A stretch of DNA of 64,000 nt from Nocardia terpenica (GCF_013186535.1 NZ_JABMCZ010000002.1:992001-1056000); one strand, 5' to 3'; counted from the stretch's first letter, positions 1 through 9,383 are shown. Program-made: numbers and translations. The notes: a model not told the origin generated them from the letters alone.

Positions 1-58
1 AAGCGGCTGGATGCATTCTCGGGCGATCAATCAGACGTTGTCGGGCACAATAGGATTC

Positions 59-985
59 ATGGCGGCGGTAAGGGTGGCGACGTGTCAGTTCGCGGTGAGT
101 GCCGATATCTCGGCAAACCTGCGCCATGTCGTTCACCAGATGCGACTGGCGAAGGAAGAGGGTGCAGATGTCGCTCACTTTCCCGAGGGAGCGTTGTCGG
201 GTTATGCAGGAAGCGACTTCGACTCGTTCGACGGCTTCGACTGGGATCGCCTGCGAGCCGCGACCATTGATGTGATGGAGGTGGCGCGAGAGCTCGGCCT
301 GTGGGTCGTGATCGGCTCTGCACATCCGCTCAGCGGCGCGAACAAGCCACACAACAGTCTCTACGTGATCAACGATCACGGACTCGTTGTCGACCGGTAC
401 GACAAACGTTTCTGCTCGGGCGACATCGACGGCCGCAGCGGCGATCTTGCCCACTACAGTCCCGGTGACCACCCCACCGTCTGGGAGGTCAACGGGGTGT
501 CGTGCGGAGCGTTGATCTGCTACGACTACCGCTTCCCGGAGCTGTACCGCGAGTATATGAAGCACGGAGTGCAGATTGTGTTCCACTCCTTTCATGCCGC
601 GAATGCGTCGTCGGAGACGGTCGCCGCGATCGGAGCCGGTATGGGTTCCGCTTACGAGTGGTTCAACCCCGCAGCAACGTACACCTATCCGGGAATCACC
701 ATGCCTGCCGCCATGACAGCCGCCGCCGCCTGCAATCACCTGTGGATCAGCTGCCCGAACTCGTCCGCGCCCGAAAGCTTGTGGCCCGCGTTCTTCGTCC
801 GGGCCGACGGAATCTGCCTCGGACGACTGCAGCGCAACACGCCAGGCGTCCTCCTCTCCACCGTCGACACACACGAAGCCCTGTACGACTCGACGGCGGC
901 ATGGCGCCACCGAGCTCAGTCGGGACACTTCCACAGCGGCACAGTCGTCAGCGATCCGAGATCCACCGATCGCACATCACTGTGA
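59..985 (+). CDS. Carbon-nitrogen hydrolase (nitrilase superfamily)
   Basis: A cytoplasmic amidase/nitrilase-fold enzyme that hydrolyses a C-N bond; the substrate cannot be read from the sequence. The Glu-Lys-Cys triad is visible in order: Glu in FPEGALSGY (about residue 44), Lys in YDKRFC (about 115) and the nucleophile in ICYDYRFPE (about 153). The roughly 308 residues fit a single-domain family member. I chose the ATG at 59 because the protein there begins directly with the typical first strand (VRVATCQF); an in-frame ATG at 11 would add 16 residues unlike the family. The gene is followed by about 165 bp with nothing recognised and then by two insertion sequences. Family confident, substrate unknown. 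Confidence 0.85.
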   Translation: MAAVRVATCQFAVSADISANLRHVVHQMRLAKEEGADVAHFPEGALSGYAGSDFDSFDGFDWDRLRAATIDVMEVARELGLWVVIGSAHPLSGANKPHNSLYVINDHGLVVDRYDKRFCSGDIDGRSGDLAHYSPGDHPTVWEVNGVSCGALICYDYRFPELYREYMKHGVQIVFHSFHAANASSETVAAIGAGMGSAYEWFNPAATYTYPGITMPAAMTAAAACNHLWISCPNSSAPESLWPAFFVRADGICLGRLQRNTPGVLLSTVDTHEALYDSTAAWRHRAQSGHFHSGTVVSDPRSTDRTSL

Positions 986-1152
986 ACACCGACGACTCAT
1001 GTCGCGGCGGAACGGGTCGCGGGCCGGGCGCTGGACGCACTCACGTCGGCTACCGATCACTTGCGTTGCCTATAGCCAGAGGTGGGCCGCTCCTCAGTGG
1101 CGACCGTCATCCTCCGATCAGACTCACCGACGAATTGGGCGCGACGGAATAA

Positions 1153-2055
1153 GACCATGTCTCACATGGATGTAATTCATTCTTGTTTCGTTGAGAGTAG
1201 TTGTGCTGCATGATGTTCGGTCGTGGTGGATGCGTTGTCGCGGCGGCTGGTGCCGGACGAGTTGTGGGAGCTGGTCGAACCGCTGCTACCGCAGTTCAGT
1301 CCACGTCCGCAGGGCGGTGGTGTCGCTCCGACCGACCAGCGGGCGGTGTTCACGGCGGTGGTGTATGTGTTGACCAGCGGGTGTGCGTGGCGGATGCTGC
1401 CGGCCTCGTTCGGGGTGAGCGTGCCGACGGCGCATCGCCGGTTCACGGTGTGGACCAACGCCGGAGTGTGGCGGCGGCTGCACCGAGCGGTACTCGACGA
1501 GCTGGGCAGCCGGGGACTGATCGACTGGTCGAGGGTGGTGGTCGACGCGGCCAGCGTGCGGGCGAAAAGGGGGGCGATCTGACTGGCCCGAACCCGACCG
1601 ACCGCGGCAAGCCCGGCTCCAAGCAGCACATTCTGTCCGATCGGGCGGGAATCCCGTTGTCGGTGGCGGTTTCGGCGGCCAACGTCCACGACTCGCAGGC
1701 GCTCAAACCGTTGGTGAAAGCGATCCCGGCGGTGCGGTCGCGGCGCGGACCACGGCGGCGCCGGCCGGGCAAACTGCACGCGGACAAGGCCTATGACCAG
1801 CCCGAGCTGCGGGTGTGGGTGCGCCGCCGTGGTATCGCAGTCCGCATCGCGCGCAAGGGAATCGAGTCCAACCAGCGACTCGGCCGCCACCGGTGGGTGA
1901 TCGAACGCACCGTCTCGTGGCTGACCGGATATCACCGGCTCACCATCCGCTACGACCGGAAGGGAATTCACTACCTGGGCTTCCTAACATTGGCTGCCGC
2001 ACTCACCTGCTTCAAGAAGCTTGTGAAAGCGAAAGCGACCATGTGAGACATGGTC
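1153..2055 (+). mobile_element. IS5-family insertion sequence, copy 1
   Basis: A 903-bp element. Its ends are perfect 17-bp inverted repeats (1153-1169 and 2039-2055, GACCATGTCTCACATGG and its complement). It is flanked by TAA at 1150-1152 and 2056-2058, a 3-bp duplication of the TNA kind used by the IS1031/IS427-like branches of IS5. It contains one transposase gene split by a frameshift. The right-hand TAA is shared with copy 2. Confidence 0.9.
1223..2046 (+). CDS. IS5-family transposase, copy 1 (two frames joined by -1 frameshift)
   Basis: DDE transposase in two reading frames. The first frame (1223-1582, GTG start) carries the IS5-type N-terminal domain (LVPDELWELVEPLLP) and the first catalytic Asp region (SRVVVDAASVRAK). 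The second, in the -1 frame, runs to 2046 and carries the second Asp (LHADKAYDQPE) and the catalytic Glu (RWVIERTVSWL). The frames overlap at an A4G6 run just before the first-frame stop, the usual layout for programmed -1 frameshifting in IS5 relatives. The joined protein is about 274 residues and seems complete. Nearly identical to the inverted copy that follows. Confidence 0.85.
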
Positions 2056-2058
2056 TAA

Positions 2059-2955
2059 GACCGTGTCTCATATGGCCGCTTTCATCAGCTTCTTGAAGCA
2101 GGTGAGTGCGGCGGCTAGCGTCAGGAAGCCCAGATAATGAATTCCCTTGCGGTCGTAGCGAATGTTGAGCCGGTGGTAGCCGGTCAGCCACGACACGGTG
2201 CGTTCGATCACCCACCGGTGGCGGCCGAGTCGCTGGTTGGACTCGATTCCCTTGCGGGCGATGCGGACTGCGATGCCCCGGTGGCGCACCCACCGCCGCA
2301 GTTCGGGCTGGTCGTATGCCTTGTCGGCGTGCAACTTGCCCGGCCGGCGTCGCCGCGGGCCACGTCGCGACCGGACTGCCGGGATCGCTTTCACCAACGG
2401 TTTGAGCGCTTGGGAGTCGTGGACGTTGGCGGCCGAAACCGCCACGGACAACGGGATTCCCGTCCGATCGGACAGGATGTGCTGCTTGGAGCCGGGCTTG
2501 CCGCGATCGGTCGGGTTCGGCCCGGTCAGATCGCCCCTTTTTTCGCCCGTACGCTCGCCGCATCGACTACCGCCCGCGACCAGTCGATCAGGCCCCGGCT
2601 GCCCAGCTCGTCGAGTATCGCCCGGTGCAGTCGCCGCCACACGCCGGCCTGGGTCCACACCGTGAACCGGCGATGCGCCGTCGGCACACTCACACCGAAC
2701 GAGGCCGGCAGCATCCGCCACGCACACCCGCTGGTCAACACATACACCACCGCCGTGAACACCGCCCGCTGGTCGGTCGGGGCGATGCCGCCGCCCTGCG
2801 GGCGCGAGGCGAACTCCGGCAGCAGCGGCTCGACCAGCTCCCACAACTCGTCCGGCACCAACCGCTGCGACAACACATCCGTCACGACCGAACATCATGC
2901 AACACAACCAATCTCGGTGCAGGCAAAACGGATTACATCCATGTGAGACACGGTC
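2059..2955 (-). mobile_element. IS5-family insertion sequence, copy 2 (inverted)
   Basis: An 897-bp element in opposite orientation to copy 1. Terminal inverted repeats lie at 2059-2075 and 2939-2955 and match at 16 of 17 positions. TAA flanks it at 2056-2058 and 2956-2958. The left TAA is also the right duplication of copy 1, so one element was inserted at the target duplication of the other. The two transposase genes converge. Confidence 0.9.
2068..2885 (-). CDS. IS5-family transposase, copy 2 (two frames)
   Basis: Second transposase, on the minus strand. Frame one covers 2885-2526 and frame two continues in the overlapping -1 frame to 2068. The protein closely resembles copy 1, with the same catalytic segments (HADKAYDQPE, RWVIERTVSWL). 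The slippery run is A6G4 rather than A4G6, which keeps the same frame relation by a different route. The C-terminus ends about two residues earlier than in copy 1. Both domains are intact, so activity is plausible. Confidence 0.85.
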
Positions 2956-2971
2956 TAAAGGGGTGGGGTAG

Positions 2972-5900
2972 ATGTCGACTCCGACTGAGGACGACTTGGA
3001 GCAATGGGTTCTGGAGTTGCTCGGTGAGCTGGGATGGAAGCACCTCTTCGGCCCGGATATCGCGCCTGGAGAGCCGAAAGCCGAGCGGGCGGACTACCGC
3101 GAGACGATCCTGGAGGACCGCCTGCGGGACGCCGTGGTCCGGCTGAACCCTGATCTGCCGCCCGATGCGGTGGCGGACGTTATCGCGGCGGTGAAGCGTG
3201 TCGAATCTCCAGCGGTGGAGTCGGAGAACTGGCGGGCGTATCGGTTCTTGATCCACGGGGTTCCGGTTGAGTATCGCGACGCCGACGGCAGCGCCAGGGC
3301 GGCGCGGGCGTGGGTGATCGACTGGGATGACCTCGCCAACAACGATCTGGCGGCCGTCAACCAGTTCTCGATCCAGGGGCCGAAGAAGACTCGGCGGCCG
3401 GACATCCTGTTGTTCGTCAACGGCCTGCCGATGGCACTGTTCGAGTTGAAGCGAACCGGCAAGGCATACGCAACCGTCAAGGGGGCATACCAGCAGACGC
3501 AGACGTACCGGTCGCAGATCCCGGATGTGTTCAAGTGGAACCAGGTGTCCGTCGTTTCCGACGGCGTCGAGGCTCTGGCGGGATCGTTCAGCGCCCCGTG
3601 GAACCACTGGGCGGCCTGGAAGACGATCGACGGGCACACCCGGGATCCCCGTGATCGTGACGGACTCAAGATGCCGCAGATCGAGGTGCTCACCCGCGGC
3701 ATGTTCCGCCTCGACGTGTTCTTCGACTTGTGCCGGCACTTCGTCGCCACCTTTGGAGAGGGCATAAAGACTCGGAAGGCGGTGGCGAAGTACCACCAGT
3801 ACTGGGCAGTGAAGAAAGCCGTGGACCATACCGTCGCAGCGGTTGAAGGCGACGGGCGTGCCGGGGTGGTGTGGCACACACAGGGCTCGGGCAAGTCGCT
3901 GGAGATGGCGTTCTACACGGGCCTGGTGATGTCTGCCCCGGCAATGGAAAACCCCACGGTGGTGGTCCTCACAGACCGCAACGACCTCGATGACCAGCTC
4001 TACGACGACACCTTTGCCTCCTCGAAACCAGGCTCGCCGCTGCCGCAAGCACCCGTTCAGGCCGATTCGCGGGACCACCTCAAACAGCTGCTCAGTGGCC
4101 GCGAGTCCGGCGGGATCATCTTCACCACCATTCAGAAGTTCGGCCTCACCAAGGCAGACCGGGAGGCGGGCCGGAAGTTCCCGACCCTATCGCCGCGCAA
4201 CAACATCGTGGTGATGGTCGACGAGGCGCACCGCACGAACTATGACCTCATCGACGGGTTCGCCCGCAACGTCAGGGACGCGCTACCCAACGCTTCGTTC
4301 ATCGGGTTCACCGGTACACCGATCGATGAGAAGGACCGCTCGACAGAGGAGATCTTCGGCGAGTACATCGATGTCTACGACATGACGCAGGCGATCGCCG
4401 ACGGTGTGACGGTAAAGGTGTTCTACGAGCCGCGGTTGGCGAGGGTCGAGCTACCGGAGGACGCGCGCGATTTGATCGACGACGAGTTCGACGACGCGAC
4501 GGTCGGCTCGGAGGAGGAGATCGCGGAGCGGTTGAAGACCAAGTGGGCGCGGGTCGAGGCGATCGTCGGATCCAAGAAGCGGATCAAAGAGCTCGCCGTC
4601 GACATCGTCGCGCACTGGGACGCTCGCAACTCCGTGCTGGTAGGTAAATGCATGATCGTGACGATGTCCCGCCGAATCGCCGTCGACCTGTACGACGAGA
4701 TCGTAAAGCTACGCCCGCAATGGCATTCCGATGACGATGAAACCGGGGCGATCAAGGTCGTCATCACGGGCGACGCCACCGATCCGGAGCGCTTCCAGCC
4801 ACACATCCGCAACAAGCAGCAGCGCCGCGACCTGAAAGCCCGCGCCTGCAACCCTGACGACCCGCTGGAGATGGTGATCGTGCGGGACATGTGGCTGACC
4901 GGGTTCGACTCCCCGCCGATGCACACCATGTACATCGACAAGCCGATGCGCTCGGCCGGCTTGATGCAGGCCATAACTCGCGTCAACCGTACGTTCAAGG
5001 ACAAGCCGTCCGGCCTGGTAGTCGACTACATCGGCATTGCCAACGACCTGCACGACGCGCTTGCCACCTATACCCCGCGGGACAAGAGTGAACGGGTCAT
5101 CGGCGCGGATGTGCGTCAGGCGGCGATCCCGGAGATGCTCGTCGAACACTCGATCTGCAGTGACCTGCTGCACGGCGTGGACTGGGTGACGATCCTCGGC
5201 GACGGCGGGCACAAGGCGTTTCTGTACGCGGTCACTGCTGTCGTCGACCACCTGCTTGAGACAGACAGATCAACCGACGACACCGGCGACGCCGAACCCG
5301 GGGAGTTCGACGACGACAGCGACGGTCAGCCGAGCCTGAAGAAGAGGTTCATGGCGCACGCCAGCCGCCTGAAGAAGCTGTACTCGCTCGTGCCAACTTC
5401 CGACGAGGCACACGCGATCGTCGAAGACATTGGGTTCTTCGACGCTGTCCGTGGCCAGCTCGCCAAGCTTGAGACCGACGCCCGACGCAGCGAGTCCGAC
5501 GCCGCACTCGACACCGCGATCCGGCAGATCGTCTCCGAGCACATCTCAGGCTCCGGCGTTATAGACCTGTTCGCCGAAGCTGGGATCGACGTGCCCGACA
5601 TCTCGGTCATCGACGACGAGTTCAAGATGCGGTTTGAAACCGCCGATCTGAAAAACGCCCGCTTGGAAGCCGTACGCCGCCTCATCCAGAACGAGGTGAA
5701 GGTGATCAGCAAGCGCAACATTGTCGCCGGGAGACGGTTCTCCGAGATGCTGGCCCAGTCGATGAACCGGTACCAGAACCGCACCATAGACGCCGCGCAG
5801 GTGATGGCAGAGATCGTCGCGATCGCACAGGCGATCAAGGCCCAAAAGGAGCGCGGAGAGAAAACCGGGCTCACCGACAGCGAGCTGGCCTTCTACGACG

Positions 5901-6154
5901 CTCTCAGAGACAACGAATCCGCCCGCATCGCGATGCAGGACGCGACTATGCGCGCGATCGCCCACGAACTGACCGCCATCATCCGCGAGGATGCCAAGAC
6001 GGACTGGAATATCAAGGAGACCGTCAGGGCTAAGCTCCGCACGAGGATCAAGCGCCTCCTGCTCAAGCACGGCTACCCACCCGACCAAGAAGCTTCAGCA
6101 ACCAACCTGATCCTCCAGCAAGCAGAACAGGTTGCCGAGGACGAGTCCAACTAG
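2972..6154 (+). CDS. hsdR: Type I restriction enzyme, restriction subunit HsdR (orphan)
   Basis: DNA-translocating nuclease subunit of a type I restriction system, full length at 1060 residues. The N-terminal PD-(D/E)xK nuclease is seen as RRPDILLF (about 141-148) and FELKR (about 155-159). The superfamily 2 motor follows: Walker A in HTQGSGKSLEM (about 301-311), VMVDEAHRTNYD (about 413-424) and GFTGTPI. A helical C-terminal domain (about 800-1060) would normally contact the methyltransferase. The ATG at 2972 has a purine-rich ribosome site (AAGGGGTGGGG) and lies 17 bp after the end of IS copy 2. No hsdM or hsdS occurs on either side in this window, although HsdR needs both to cut DNA. The native promoter and partner genes were probably separated or lost at the insertion site. 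Confidence 0.93.
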   Translation: MSTPTEDDLEQWVLELLGELGWKHLFGPDIAPGEPKAERADYRETILEDRLRDAVVRLNPDLPPDAVADVIAAVKRVESPAVESENWRAYRFLIHGVPVEYRDADGSARAARAWVIDWDDLANNDLAAVNQFSIQGPKKTRRPDILLFVNGLPMALFELKRTGKAYATVKGAYQQTQTYRSQIPDVFKWNQVSVVSDGVEALAGSFSAPWNHWAAWKTIDGHTRDPRDRDGLKMPQIEVLTRGMFRLDVFFDLCRHFVATFGEGIKTRKAVAKYHQYWAVKKAVDHTVAAVEGDGRAGVVWHTQGSGKSLEMAFYTGLVMSAPAMENPTVVVLTDRNDLDDQLYDDTFASSKPGSPLPQAPVQADSRDHLKQLLSGRESGGIIFTTIQKFGLTKADREAGRKFPTLSPRNNIVVMVDEAHRTNYDLIDGFARNVRDALPNASFIGFTGTPIDEKDRSTEEIFGEYIDVYDMTQAIADGVTVKVFYEPRLARVELPEDARDLIDDEFDDATVGSEEEIAERLKTKWARVEAIVGSKKRIKELAVDIVAHWDARNSVLVGKCMIVTMSRRIAVDLYDEIVKLRPQWHSDDDETGAIKVVITGDATDPERFQPHIRNKQQRRDLKARACNPDDPLEMVIVRDMWLTGFDSPPMHTMYIDKPMRSAGLMQAITRVNRTFKDKPSGLVVDYIGIANDLHDALATYTPRDKSERVIGADVRQAAIPEMLVEHSICSDLLHGVDWVTILGDGGHKAFLYAVTAVVDHLLETDRSTDDTGDAEPGEFDDDSDGQPSLKKRFMAHASRLKKLYSLVPTSDEAHAIVEDIGFFDAVRGQLAKLETDARRSESDAALDTAIRQIVSEHISGSGVIDLFAEAGIDVPDISVIDDEFKMRFETADLKNARLEAVRRLIQNEVKVISKRNIVAGRRFSEMLAQSMNRYQNRTIDAAQVMAEIVAIAQAIKAQKERGEKTGLTDSELAFYDALRDNESARIAMQDATMRAIAHELTAIIREDAKTDWNIKETVRAKLRTRIKRLLLKHGYPPDQEASATNLILQQAEQVAEDESN

Positions 6155-6507
6155 CACCGCGCAGCAGGAACCGCTGGAGCAGACGTTATTGACAGTCGTC
6201 ACGTGCAATGGCCCGGCCTGCTGCTGGCGACGAGGTCGGCCCACCAAGTCCAAGTAACACCGCAGATCGCCAGGCAATTGCCGCGGCCTCTCCGAGCGAA
6301 TGATCGACGACCTCCCGGCTCGACAGCGCCCAGCCAGGAATGCAGGCGTGACTGCGTCACGACATCGATAAAACGCAGGTGTGAGGCCCGTCTCAGCCAG
6401 GGATCACCAGCACCACCGAACGCACCTGACGGCGCCGAAACCCGATGGACAGCTACAGATTTCGCGACAAATGACTCGCCGGACCCCGTTGACCACGTCA
6501 ACACCTG

Positions 6508-6620
6508 GAGCGAACGTTTGTGTCGTGAATTGTCCTGAACGGTACCGAAATGCAGCGAAAACGCACTAAAGATGACTCTGACCTGCGGAAACGGGTGGTT
6601 TCAAATCCCCTATCCTCCGC
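6508..6620 (+). repeat. 113-bp direct repeat, left copy (att-like, tRNA-Ser 3'-end-like)
   Basis: Aligns without gaps to 34486-34598, with most positions identical. The last part (GGTTTCAAATCCCCTATCCTC, with GC following) resembles the T-arm and 3' acceptor end of a seryl-tRNA gene, but no matching 5' half is present. It therefore looks like an attachment-site remnant rather than a functional tRNA. The conserved part ends exactly where the acceptor stem would end. Confidence 0.6.
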
Positions 6621-6769
6621 TTGTGGCAAACGCCCTTGACCCAGCTCAAACGGCTGGTCAGGGGCATTTTTCGCCGCTTTCCCACTCTGCTGGCAATCGT
6701 TCAGCACTGTTGACCAAAAGGCTTGATGGAAGCCCTCTTTGGCGTAACCACGCTTGTTTTCGCAGGTGG

Positions 6770-6796
6770 AGGCCTGTTGACCGCGTCAACAGGCCT
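6770..6796. repeat. Perfect 12-bp inverted repeat
   Basis: AGGCCTGTTGAC and its exact complement GTCAACAGGCCT are separated by CGC. The inner GTTGAC-CGC-GTCAAC matches the palindrome at 6488-6502. There is no T-run, so it may be a protein-binding or recombination site rather than a terminator. Confidence 0.6.
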
Positions 6797-7386
6797 CGGG
6801 ATAGGGGATCTTCTCCCCTAAGGGTCGCGTTGAGAGTTGTGGCCTCAACCAATGCCCACGATCGTCACCTTTGCGATCGTCGCGCAACTGGCGGGACAGT
6901 TACGTTCCTACTGGCAGACGCGATAAGCAGTCACCACCTCTACGCCACAGGCAACCTTCCAGCGGTTGCCTCATAACCGCGAATGCTTGATCATGGACAA
7001 CTTCGATCTCGTACGGCCCACCGGAATCGACTCCCAAGCGTGGGCAGCGATCGTTAGCCGGCACGGGCACGTCCCGCCCGCGCGGAACCGAGCGTAGGAC
7101 ACGCTGCGGGCAGGGCGGGTTCGTCCCGGCCCTGCCCGCAGCGCGGTCGGCTGGCGGCCCAGCCGATGAAGACCCCGGCCGGGATGATCACCGAGAAATG
7201 GTGTGCCCGAATGGAGTCCGGCGACAGGAGCCCGACTCCCATCCGGAGCCAGTCGCTTCGGTCGCTTTTGTGCTGGATTACTTTGCGGGACAATCACTTT
7301 TGCTAGCCAGCGAGTTGACTTCCGCGCCGGAGAGAGCGTTCATGGTGAGGCAGGGCAAACACCCGGACAACGACGAGGAGGACGAG

Positions 7387-7698
7387 ATGAACAACAACAA
7401 CTACAGCGGCTGGTTCCTGGCCGAAGTCGACGATGACGGCAACGTCTTCGACGACTCCTGCGCGGTCGCGCCCGGCCGCTACTTCGCCGACGCCGACCAC
7501 GACGGCGACGCCCAGCCCGCCCTGCACGCCGCGCTCGACGAACTGATCGGCTACTTCCCCACGCGAAGTGGGGCATCAGCCACTACAGCCATAACCCCTC
7601 GCCCCACACCCGCCCCACCGGGCGGGTTTCTCGTTGTCCCCCACCACGACACGACGAGCCGACGAAGACCCGGCCGCCACGCCCACGGCTGCGGCTGA
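7387..7698 (+). CDS. Small acidic protein, function unknown
   Basis: A short acidic protein beginning with an Asn-rich stretch (MNNNNYSGWFLAEVDDDG). The ATG at 7387 is preceded by GAGGAGGA, a good ribosome site. The first 58 or so residues look protein-like. The rest is Pro/Arg-rich and runs through a stem-loop (7608-7627), so the 3' end is probably frameshifted. I do not recognise a family. Confidence 0.4.
   Translation: MNNNNYSGWFLAEVDDDGNVFDDSCAVAPGRYFADADHDGDAQPALHAALDELIGYFPTRSGASATTAITPRPTPAPPGGFLVVPHHDTTSRRRPGRHAHGCG
7608..7632 (+). terminator. Rho-independent terminator-like hairpin
   Basis: An 8-bp GC stem (ACCCGCCC / GGGCGGGT) with a 4-base loop, followed by TTTCTCGTT. It is placed at the end of the small gene starting at 7387. 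Confidence 0.6.
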
Positions 7699-7876
7699 AC
7701 CCGGGGAAGCCGGGCAAGAAGACCGCACTCGATCGATATGCGGCACAGCATGTTTGCTGATGATCTTGCGTGGCGGGAAAAACATCCAGCCGTCCGTAGC
7801 GCCTGACAGGTCTGTCGAGACAGCGATGGCGGATTTCGCTACTCGCTGGCGCCCGGACCTCATGCGGGGGAAGCGG

Positions 7877-8794
7877 TTACACCCAGTACGGCACTCGCGC
7901 GCGGTATTTGGTCAGGGCGGCGACCGCCAGTGCCCATCCGGCGAGGGTGATGACGCCGACGATGTACCAGTGCCGTACTGGGAGAGGTTCGCCGAGCAGA
8001 GGCGCCCGGATGATAGCCAGGTAGTGGTAGGTGGGAATCAGTTCGACGAAGCGAAGGCGTTCGGCGACAGCTCCGGTGCCCTGGGCGAGATCGGTGGGCC
8101 AGGTGACGGGAGTGAGGACGAACAGCATCAAGGTGGTGCTGCCGAGAAACAGGCTGATGTCGCGGAAGCGGGTGCTGAGGATGCCGAACACGATCGCGAC
8201 CCATACCGCGTTCAGGGTCAGCACGGCCATGGCCGGAATCGCCAGCAGCACCGTCCAATTCAGGTGCCGCCAGATCCCGAAGACCGCCACCATGACCGCA
8301 TAGATGACCAGGTTGTGGGCGAAGAACAGCAGGTGCCGCCAGACCAGCCGGTAGACATGCACACTCAATGCCGAGGGCAATTGCTTGATCAGCCCTTCGT
8401 TGGCGATGAATACCTCGGCACCCTCGACGATGGCGGCGTAGATCAGGTTCCAGACCAACAAGCCGACAGTGACGTAGGGAAGATACTCATCGATACGGCG
8501 ATGCAGGAACAGCGCATAGAACAGCCCCATCGCCGTGGCCTGCAGCCCGGTAGAAATGGTGATCCAGAACGGGCCCAGAACCGACCGGCGATAGCGTTGT
8601 TTGATGTCCTGCCACCCCAAAACCAGCCACAACTGACGCTGCCGCAACCCAACGGCAAGATCACCCACTGCCCGCCGAAGGCTTCCAGGATCAGCGACAG
8701 GCTCGGCGGTAGTGACAACACTCGCGGACACGACCACCGACACTATCGGACACTCACCGAACAAACCGTTCCACCAGCGGCCTACATCACGCAA
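7877..8794 (-). CDS. ABC-2 type polysaccharide export permease (Rv3783/Wzm-like)
   Basis: Membrane permease of an ABC-2 exporter, with about six hydrophobic segments. The signature LGWQDIKQRYRRSVLGPFW (about residues 59-77) and the C-terminus YRARVPYWV closely match what I recall of the mycobacterial galactan exporter permease Rv3783 (called RfbD). That family flips lipid-linked galactan across the plasma membrane. The 305-residue call uses a TTG start; a GTG around 8730 would give a length closer to the family. No ATP-binding partner is adjacent, so it must borrow one or be non-functional. It converges on the small gene to the left and is divergent from the GNAT gene. Confidence 0.85.
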   Translation of the reverse strand: MRDVGRWWNGLFGECPIVSVVVSASVVTTAEPVADPGSLRRAVGDLAVGLRQRQLWLVLGWQDIKQRYRRSVLGPFWITISTGLQATAMGLFYALFLHRRIDEYLPYVTVGLLVWNLIYAAIVEGAEVFIANEGLIKQLPSALSVHVYRLVWRHLLFFAHNLVIYAVMVAVFGIWRHLNWTVLLAIPAMAVLTLNAVWVAIVFGILSTRFRDISLFLGSTTLMLFVLTPVTWPTDLAQGTGAVAERLRFVELIPTYHYLAIIRAPLLGEPLPVRHWYIVGVITLAGWALAVAALTKYRARVPYWV

Positions 8795-8918
8795 TCAGCA
8801 TGAGCGCGCGTTGGAAGACCATGCCGCCCAGCCAATCCGGCCGGTCGACCAACGCGCGATATGCGACATTTTGTGATGTTCGGATGCGCCCGGCCACGCG
8901 CCTCGGCAGACTGCCGAC

Positions 8919-9383
8919 ATGAACTCGATCGTTATCCGACCCGCGGTGGACCGCGATCTTCCCTCTGTTGCCGGGCTTCGCTGGCGATGGCTGCTGGAGA
9001 ACGACGGCACCCCCACCACGACGCACGACGAGTTCGTTCAGTGGTTTGCGCACTGGGCGCAAGCCAATATCTCATCGCACCGCTGCTTGGTCGTCGCCGA
9101 CGACGGCGAGGTGATCGGCATGGGGTGGCTTGCCATCACACAACGCGTACCCACTCCGCGCCTGCTGGAACGCGCATCCGGTGACGTGCAGTGTGTCTAC
9201 CTCGTACCCGATCGACGCGGCACCGGGCTCGGCAGCGAACTCATCGACGCACTGACCGAACTCGCACGCCAGCTCGGATTGGAGCGCGTCACAGTCCATT
9301 CCAGCCCGCGAGCTGTCCCGGCGTATTCCCGTCGCGGGTTCGCGGTATCGAATCAACTGCTACAGACCTCGCTCAACCATTGA
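8919..9383 (+). CDS. GNAT family N-acetyltransferase
   Basis: A 154-residue single-domain acetyltransferase using acetyl-CoA. The pyrophosphate-binding loop (RRGTGLGSEL, about residues 98-107) follows the VQCVYLVPD strand as in GNAT folds, and YSRRGF near the C-terminus is the usual final motif. Length and layout are normal. The acceptor is unknown. The ATG at 8919 begins at a typical GNAT first strand (SIVIRPA). Confidence 0.85.
   Translation: MNSIVIRPAVDRDLPSVAGLRWRWLLENDGTPTTTHDEFVQWFAHWAQANISSHRCLVVADDGEVIGMGWLAITQRVPTPRLLERASGDVQCVYLVPDRRGTGLGSELIDALTELARQLGLERVTVHSSPRAVPAYSRRGFAVSNQLLQTSLNH

Larger units (their letters stand above)
6155..7386. other. Gene-free stretch with repeat and hairpins
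   Basis: About 1.2 kb without a convincing gene. It contains the left 113-bp direct repeat (6508-6620), a short GTTGAC-CAC-GTCAAC palindrome at 6488-6502, a terminator-like stem with a T-run around 6637-6672, and a perfect 12-bp inverted repeat at 6770-6796. Open frames here have no family features and overlap on both strands. Confidence 0.6.

Noticed and set aside
1815..2096. An extra small gene at the junction of the two IS copies
   Set aside because: It is an out-of-frame reading of the transposase, with no features of its own.
6540..6625. Functional tRNA-Ser gene
   Set aside because: The T-arm and acceptor-like 3' end are visible, but no 5' acceptor strand (GGAGGAT) or anticodon arm precedes it, and the same is true for the copy at 34.5 kb.
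7634..8803. A 389-codon plus-strand open frame opposite the ABC permease
   Set aside because: Its composition is Gln/Asp/Arg-rich and antisense-like, while the minus strand matches a known permease family along its whole length.
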